DNA of 8,110 bases from contig JANYFI010000551.1 in the NCBI GenBank assembly GCA_025362765.1, positions 1 through 8,110 on the forward strand, read 5' to 3'. This document shows, one piece after another, positions 4,950-8,110 of the stretch (position 1 is the first letter of the stretch; each line of letters begins with the position of its first letter). Source of the stretch: Ferruginibacter sp. GTDB taxonomy: Bacteria > Bacteroidota > Bacteroidia > Chitinophagales > Chitinophagaceae. Position numbers and translations under genes: made by a program. The notes beneath the pieces were generated by a model. It did no database searches. It was not told the DNA's origin and saw nothing but the letters and a program-made list of their open reading frames with translations.

Positions 4950-7238
4950 ATGATTCCATTAAAAAATGTGTTTGCAATATTGTTTTTTACTATGTTTTTT
5001 ACACAAAGCTTTGCGCAACAAAAACATCAGCAAAAACAGGCTGTAAATTATGTAAATCCTTTGATAGGTTCACCCTTCGCAGGTTTCAATGATACGTTGC
5101 AGGGGGGAGGTACCACGCCATTGGTCGGCCTGCCCTTTGCCATGACCAACTTTATGTTGCAAACCCATGAGAATAAAATGAGCCGTATGCCTTACATATA
5201 TGAGGATAGCACGGCTATTGGTTTTATTGCCACCCATCAGCCAACGGTTTGGATGGGCGACTATGGGTATGTGTCCGTGATGCCGCAGGTAGGCGCATTA
5301 AAAGTACTTCCCCGCGACAGGGCGATGTCGTTCAGCCATCGCAATGAAATATCAACACCCCAATATTATTCAGTAGTGTTGCAGGCAGCAAATAAACAAA
5401 AAATTAAAGGCGAGATAGCTGCGGCAAGCCGCTGCGGTATGTTTCGTTTTACTTTTCCTAAATCTGCTGAGTCGCATATTATTATTCAGGGTATCAATCT
5501 TAATCCTGAATTAAACGATGCCAATAACGATTTAACACACCGGTTGGCAACATTAAAAGGTTATGTGAAAGTAGATCAGGCCAATAAGGAAATTACCGGC
5601 TATAATCCAGACCGGCAGTCAGGTCAACTGGGGCCTGATCTTCCCAACTTTAAAGGTTATTTTATCATCCAGTCGGATAAGCCATTTGATTCATTCGGTA
5701 CTTGGAGCGGTACGGAAGTTACCCCATCGGCGATTGAACAATATGGTACGCGGATGGGCGCCTATATCAATTTCAAAACAACCAGCAACGAAGTGGTAAA
5801 ATTGCGGATAGCTACTTCCTTTATCAGCATTGAACAGGCAAGAGAGAATCTGCAACACGAAATTCCAGATTGGAATTTTGAACAACTGGTTGCTTCAACA
5901 AGGGAAGTGTGGCAGAAAAATCTTAGCCGCATTGAGTTGGCCGGCGTTACTGAAGATCAGCGATCAATATTTTACACTGCCATGTTCCATACGATGTTAT
6001 TTCCAAGGGAATTTTCTGAATACGGAAAATATTATAGTGCCTTTGATGATACCATTCATACCGGTGTTGCCTACAACGATTATTCCTTATGGGATACCTA
6101 CAGGGCGCAACATCCATTGTTGCTTTTTACCCAGCCGGAGAGGGTAAACGATATGATTACTTCCCTGCTGCAAATGTATAAGGAGGGGGGCTGGTTGCCT
6201 ATGTGGCCTAATCCCACTGAAACCAATATCATGCTGGGCTCGCATGCTGATGCGGTGATTGCAGATGCATTTGTAAAAGGTTTTCGCGGCTATGATACTA
6301 CACTCGCCTACGAGGCCATCCGCAAAGATGCCATGGTACCGCCTGACAATGATACACATCGTAAATGGGGTGACAGGGAAAGATGGTTTGGTAACGAAGC
6401 AAGAGGTGGCCTGAGTTATTATCATTCGCTAGGTTATGTGCCCGTTGATAAGGTGCTGGAATCTGTTTCGCGTACACTTGAATTTTCATTTGATGATTAT
6501 TGTGTGGCGGAAGTGGCTAAAGGGTTAGGTAAAATGGAGGATTACCAACGGCTGAGTCAGTGGAGCAAAAATTATGAAAACATTTATAACAAGGCAACGG
6601 GCTTTTTTGCCCCGCGTAAATTTAATGGAGATTTTGAAGACAGCCAACATGCGAATGATGGCTTTACCGAAGGGGATAAGTGGACCTATACTTTTGGTGT
6701 GGTGCAGGATATACCCGGCATGATTAACCTGATGGGCGGAAAGGAAAAATTCGCTGCCTTGCTGGACTCCAACTACTCGGGCAATCATTACCAGCATGAC
6801 AATGAACCCGGCCATCATTACGATTATTTATACGACTATTGCGGACAGCCCTGGAAAACACAGGAGTTGGTGAGAAAACATACCAGCGATAACTACAAAA
6901 ATCAACCACTCGGCTTAAATGGCAATGATGATTGCGGCCAGATGTCGGCTTGGTATATATTCGGCACCATGGGATTTTACCCCGTAACGCCGGCTTCGGG
7001 CATGTACGCCATTGGCGCACCACAATTTCCCGAAGTTACCCTGCATTATTTAAAAGAAGGTAATCCGGCAACATTGCAAATTGTTGCAAAAAATTTGTCT
7101 GAAGCAAATAAGTATGTACAAAAGGTAACGCTGGATGGTAAGCCAATAGCGCATCCGTTGCTCAGTCACGCTGACCTGGTGAACGCAAAAAAACTAGTAT
7201 TTGAAATGGGGCCAACACCCAATTACAACTGGAAATAA
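4950..7238 (+). CDS. Secreted glycoside hydrolase family 92 (exo-alpha-mannosidase family)
   Basis: This 762-residue protein begins with a Sec signal peptide (MIPLKNVFAILFFTMFFTQ, cleavage near SFA-QQ at residues 22-24), so it acts in the periplasm or outside. GH92 enzymes are calcium-dependent, inverting exo-alpha-mannosidases that trim mannans and N-glycans. Family blocks in order: VNYVNPLIG (32-40), GGGTTPLVGLPFAM (52-65), ATHQPTVWMGDYGYVSVMP (94-112), LWDTYRAQHPL (380-390), GGWLPMWPNPTETNIMLGSH (413-432), FTEGDKWTYTF (572-582), NEPGHHYDYLYDYCGQPW (618-635), and GNDDCGQMSAWYIFGTMGFY (658-677). The EG-WTYT and NDDCGQ segments carry the acidic residues expected for the acid/base pair and are intact. 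Length matches the family. ATG 4950 is chosen because it directly opens the signal peptide; an in-frame TTG at 4902 would add 16 non-signal residues. The linkage cannot be told. A broken GH78 follows, but no SusC/SusD pair is in the window. Confidence 0.93.
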   Translation: MIPLKNVFAILFFTMFFTQSFAQQKHQQKQAVNYVNPLIGSPFAGFNDTLQGGGTTPLVGLPFAMTNFMLQTHENKMSRMPYIYEDSTAIGFIATHQPTVWMGDYGYVSVMPQVGALKVLPRDRAMSFSHRNEISTPQYYSVVLQAANKQKIKGEIAAASRCGMFRFTFPKSAESHIIIQGINLNPELNDANNDLTHRLATLKGYVKVDQANKEITGYNPDRQSGQLGPDLPNFKGYFIIQSDKPFDSFGTWSGTEVTPSAIEQYGTRMGAYINFKTTSNEVVKLRIATSFISIEQARENLQHEIPDWNFEQLVASTREVWQKNLSRIELAGVTEDQRSIFYTAMFHTMLFPREFSEYGKYYSAFDDTIHTGVAYNDYSLWDTYRAQHPLLLFTQPERVNDMITSLLQMYKEGGWLPMWPNPTETNIMLGSHADAVIADAFVKGFRGYDTTLAYEAIRKDAMVPPDNDTHRKWGDRERWFGNEARGGLSYYHSLGYVPVDKVLESVSRTLEFSFDDYCVAEVAKGLGKMEDYQRLSQWSKNYENIYNKATGFFAPRKFNGDFEDSQHANDGFTEGDKWTYTFGVVQDIPGMINLMGGKEKFAALLDSNYSGNHYQHDNEPGHHYDYLYDYCGQPWKTQELVRKHTSDNYKNQPLGLNGNDDCGQMSAWYIFGTMGFYPVTPASGMYAIGAPQFPEVTLHYLKEGNPATLQIVAKNLSEANKYVQKVTLDGKPIAHPLLSHADLVNAKKLVFEMGPTPNYNWK

Positions 7239-7283
7239 TCCGACAAACAGAAAGACTAATTTTACGAAATAAAATCACCTGGC

Positions 7284-7317
7284 AATAAAAAGCAACGGCT
7301 GGCTGATAGTTTTTATT
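7284..7317 (+). terminator. Weak candidate terminator after GH92
   Basis: AATAAAAA (7284-7291) pairs with TTTTTATT (7310-7317) around an 18-base loop that includes CGGCTGGCTG. The stem is entirely A/T, but the T-run follows in the right orientation about 45 bases after the GH92 stop. It could act on either strand. Support is poor. Confidence 0.25.
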
Positions 7318-7375
7318 TAGATGTAGGCAGAACTTTGGGCGTATTGTTATGTCACTTTTAATAAAAACACTCTAA

Positions 7376-7819
7376 GCAACAATTTATTATCACTTTTACC
7401 TTACACAGGCGTTGAAAAAAGCAGGTATGGCTGATCTGTATTATAGGCAATTAAAACCCTGGTGGGATATGCTCAATATTGGATTAACAACATTTGCAGA
7501 AAATCCTGAACCTTCCCGTTCTGAATGTCATGCCTGGAGTGTAAGCCCTGATTACGATTTCCTTGCAACCATTTGTGGCATTATGCCTGACAGTGCAGGC
7601 TTTCCCACAGTGAATATTCAGCCGGTGTTGGGCGAGTTGACAGCTGTTGACGGATCAATGCCACATCCGTTGGGGAATATCATTGTATCGCTCAAAAGGA
7701 AGGGAATAAAAGGGGTAACGGGAAAGGTAATACTGCCCGTGGGATTAGGCGGTAATTTTATTTGGAACGGGAAAAAGATTGCACTTAAAAGTGGAGAACA
7801 AATTATTGAGGTCAAATAG
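7376..7819 (+). pseudogene. GH78 alpha-L-rhamnosidase, C-terminal remnant
   Basis: The frame is open from 7376 (just after TAA 7373-7375) to TAG 7819 and has homology-like content from its first codon: TIYYHFYLTQALKKAGMAD, then LKPWWDMLNIGLTTFAE, PEPSRSECHAWSVSPDYDFL, GIMPDSAGFPTVNIQPVLGE, MPHPLGNIIVSL and LPVGLGGNFIWNGKKI. This is the end of the six-hairpin catalytic domain plus the C-terminal beta-sandwich of GH78 rhamnosidases, which remove terminal L-rhamnose. About 147 residues remain of an enzyme usually 700-1000 long. The upstream catalytic acids are gone. The only in-frame starts are a TTG at 7412 and an ATG at 7427, both inside a conserved helix, so the piece is not an independent gene. 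No 5' part is recognisable in 7239-7375, so a deletion junction near 7375 is inferred. It shares orientation with GH92. Confidence 0.8.
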
Positions 7820-8110
7820 TAAGATGAAAAAATTCTTGTTCTTAGCAACGTCTTGGCGAACATCATAGTTGGTCAGCAATCTTGCAGGGAAAATACAATC
7901 AATAGGCACTAAATAATAAAAGGTAATTCTTTCCGGCAACTGCTGATCTATTTTATTGCATGCCTGATAAAAAGGGCTGTGTGGATTTGTTGGTCAAAAC
8001 AGTCACATTAAATTGTACACCATTATTTTCTTTTGTAGCGATAATATTTACTGACCGGATTTTTTGAATGAATGATGCAATAAAGTCGGGGAAAAAGGCT
8101 GAAACATTGG
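7820..8110 (-). pseudogene. Unrecognised minus-strand gene, frameshifted, entering from the right edge
   Basis: A minus-strand frame enters at 8108 and reads FFPDFIASFIQKIRSVNIIA, then TKENNGVQFNVTVLTNKSTQ and PFLSGMQ, to TAA 7955-7953. Removing one base from the run of five A (plus strand 7969-7973) instead gives QPFYQACNKIDQQLPER, then ITFYYLVPIDCIFPARLL and TNYDVRQDVAKNKN, protein-like without a break to about 7820. The two halves therefore look like one gene with a single homopolymer indel. The 3' end is unclear: the open frame continues over the GH78 end to 7745, but that overlap is probably not homologous. The N-terminus is outside the window. I do not recognise the family. A 14-codon plus-strand ORF (7824-7868) starting MKKFLFLAT is less plausible. 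Confidence 0.5.

Noticed and set aside
6087..7023. Long minus-strand ORFs across GH92 (6087-6425, 6525-6818, 6724-7023)
   Set aside because: They are opposite-strand shadows of a well-supported GH92 coding sequence and show no domain-like features.
1..8110. CRISPR array, tRNA, rRNA, toxin-antitoxin or defence system
   Set aside because: No regular direct repeats, no cloverleaf-like sequence and no matching protein motifs were found on either strand.

Overview
The window looks like a piece of a Bacteroidota chromosome, most likely from the Chitinophagaceae/Chitinophagales. It is AT-rich, its starts lack Shine-Dalgarno sequences, and the promoter candidates fit the Bacteroidota -33 TTG / -7 TAnnTTTG pattern. 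A GH92 exo-mannosidase sits beside a GH78 rhamnosidase remnant, and there is a lipoprotein of a type common in this phylum. The family-level placement is inference.

Four genes look intact: a small lipoprotein on the minus strand (379-846), a medium-chain NADP-dependent oxidoreductase of the curcumin/prostaglandin reductase type (1667-2665), a short cofactor-dependent phosphoglycerate mutase (3682-4290) and a secreted GH92 glycosidase (4950-7238). They are single, loosely spaced genes. Nothing suggests that the four work together, beyond core metabolism (phosphoglycerate mutase) and glycan breakdown (GH92, with the broken GH78).

The rest of the window is unusually rich in gene debris. Left to right there is: the C-terminal end of an IS transposase at the left edge (to 103); a 21-residue N-terminal scrap of an AraC-type regulator (1196-1258) running into unrecognised coding-like sequence (to about 1639); a small membrane protein gene with one in-frame TAG (2848-3276); a frameshifted J-domain gene (3282-3488) with a possible CbpM C-terminal scrap behind it; the last 147 codons of a GH78 alpha-L-rhamnosidase (7376-7819); and, on the minus strand at the right edge, an unrecognised gene whose two halves rejoin if one base is removed from a 5-base homopolymer (7820-8110).

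I do not see a previously undescribed defence, RNA or mobile system. The most distinctive property is the contrast between four clean genes and several decayed or chimeric ones, which points to a chromosomal segment losing genes. Assembly error remains a possible cause for the single-base lesions.
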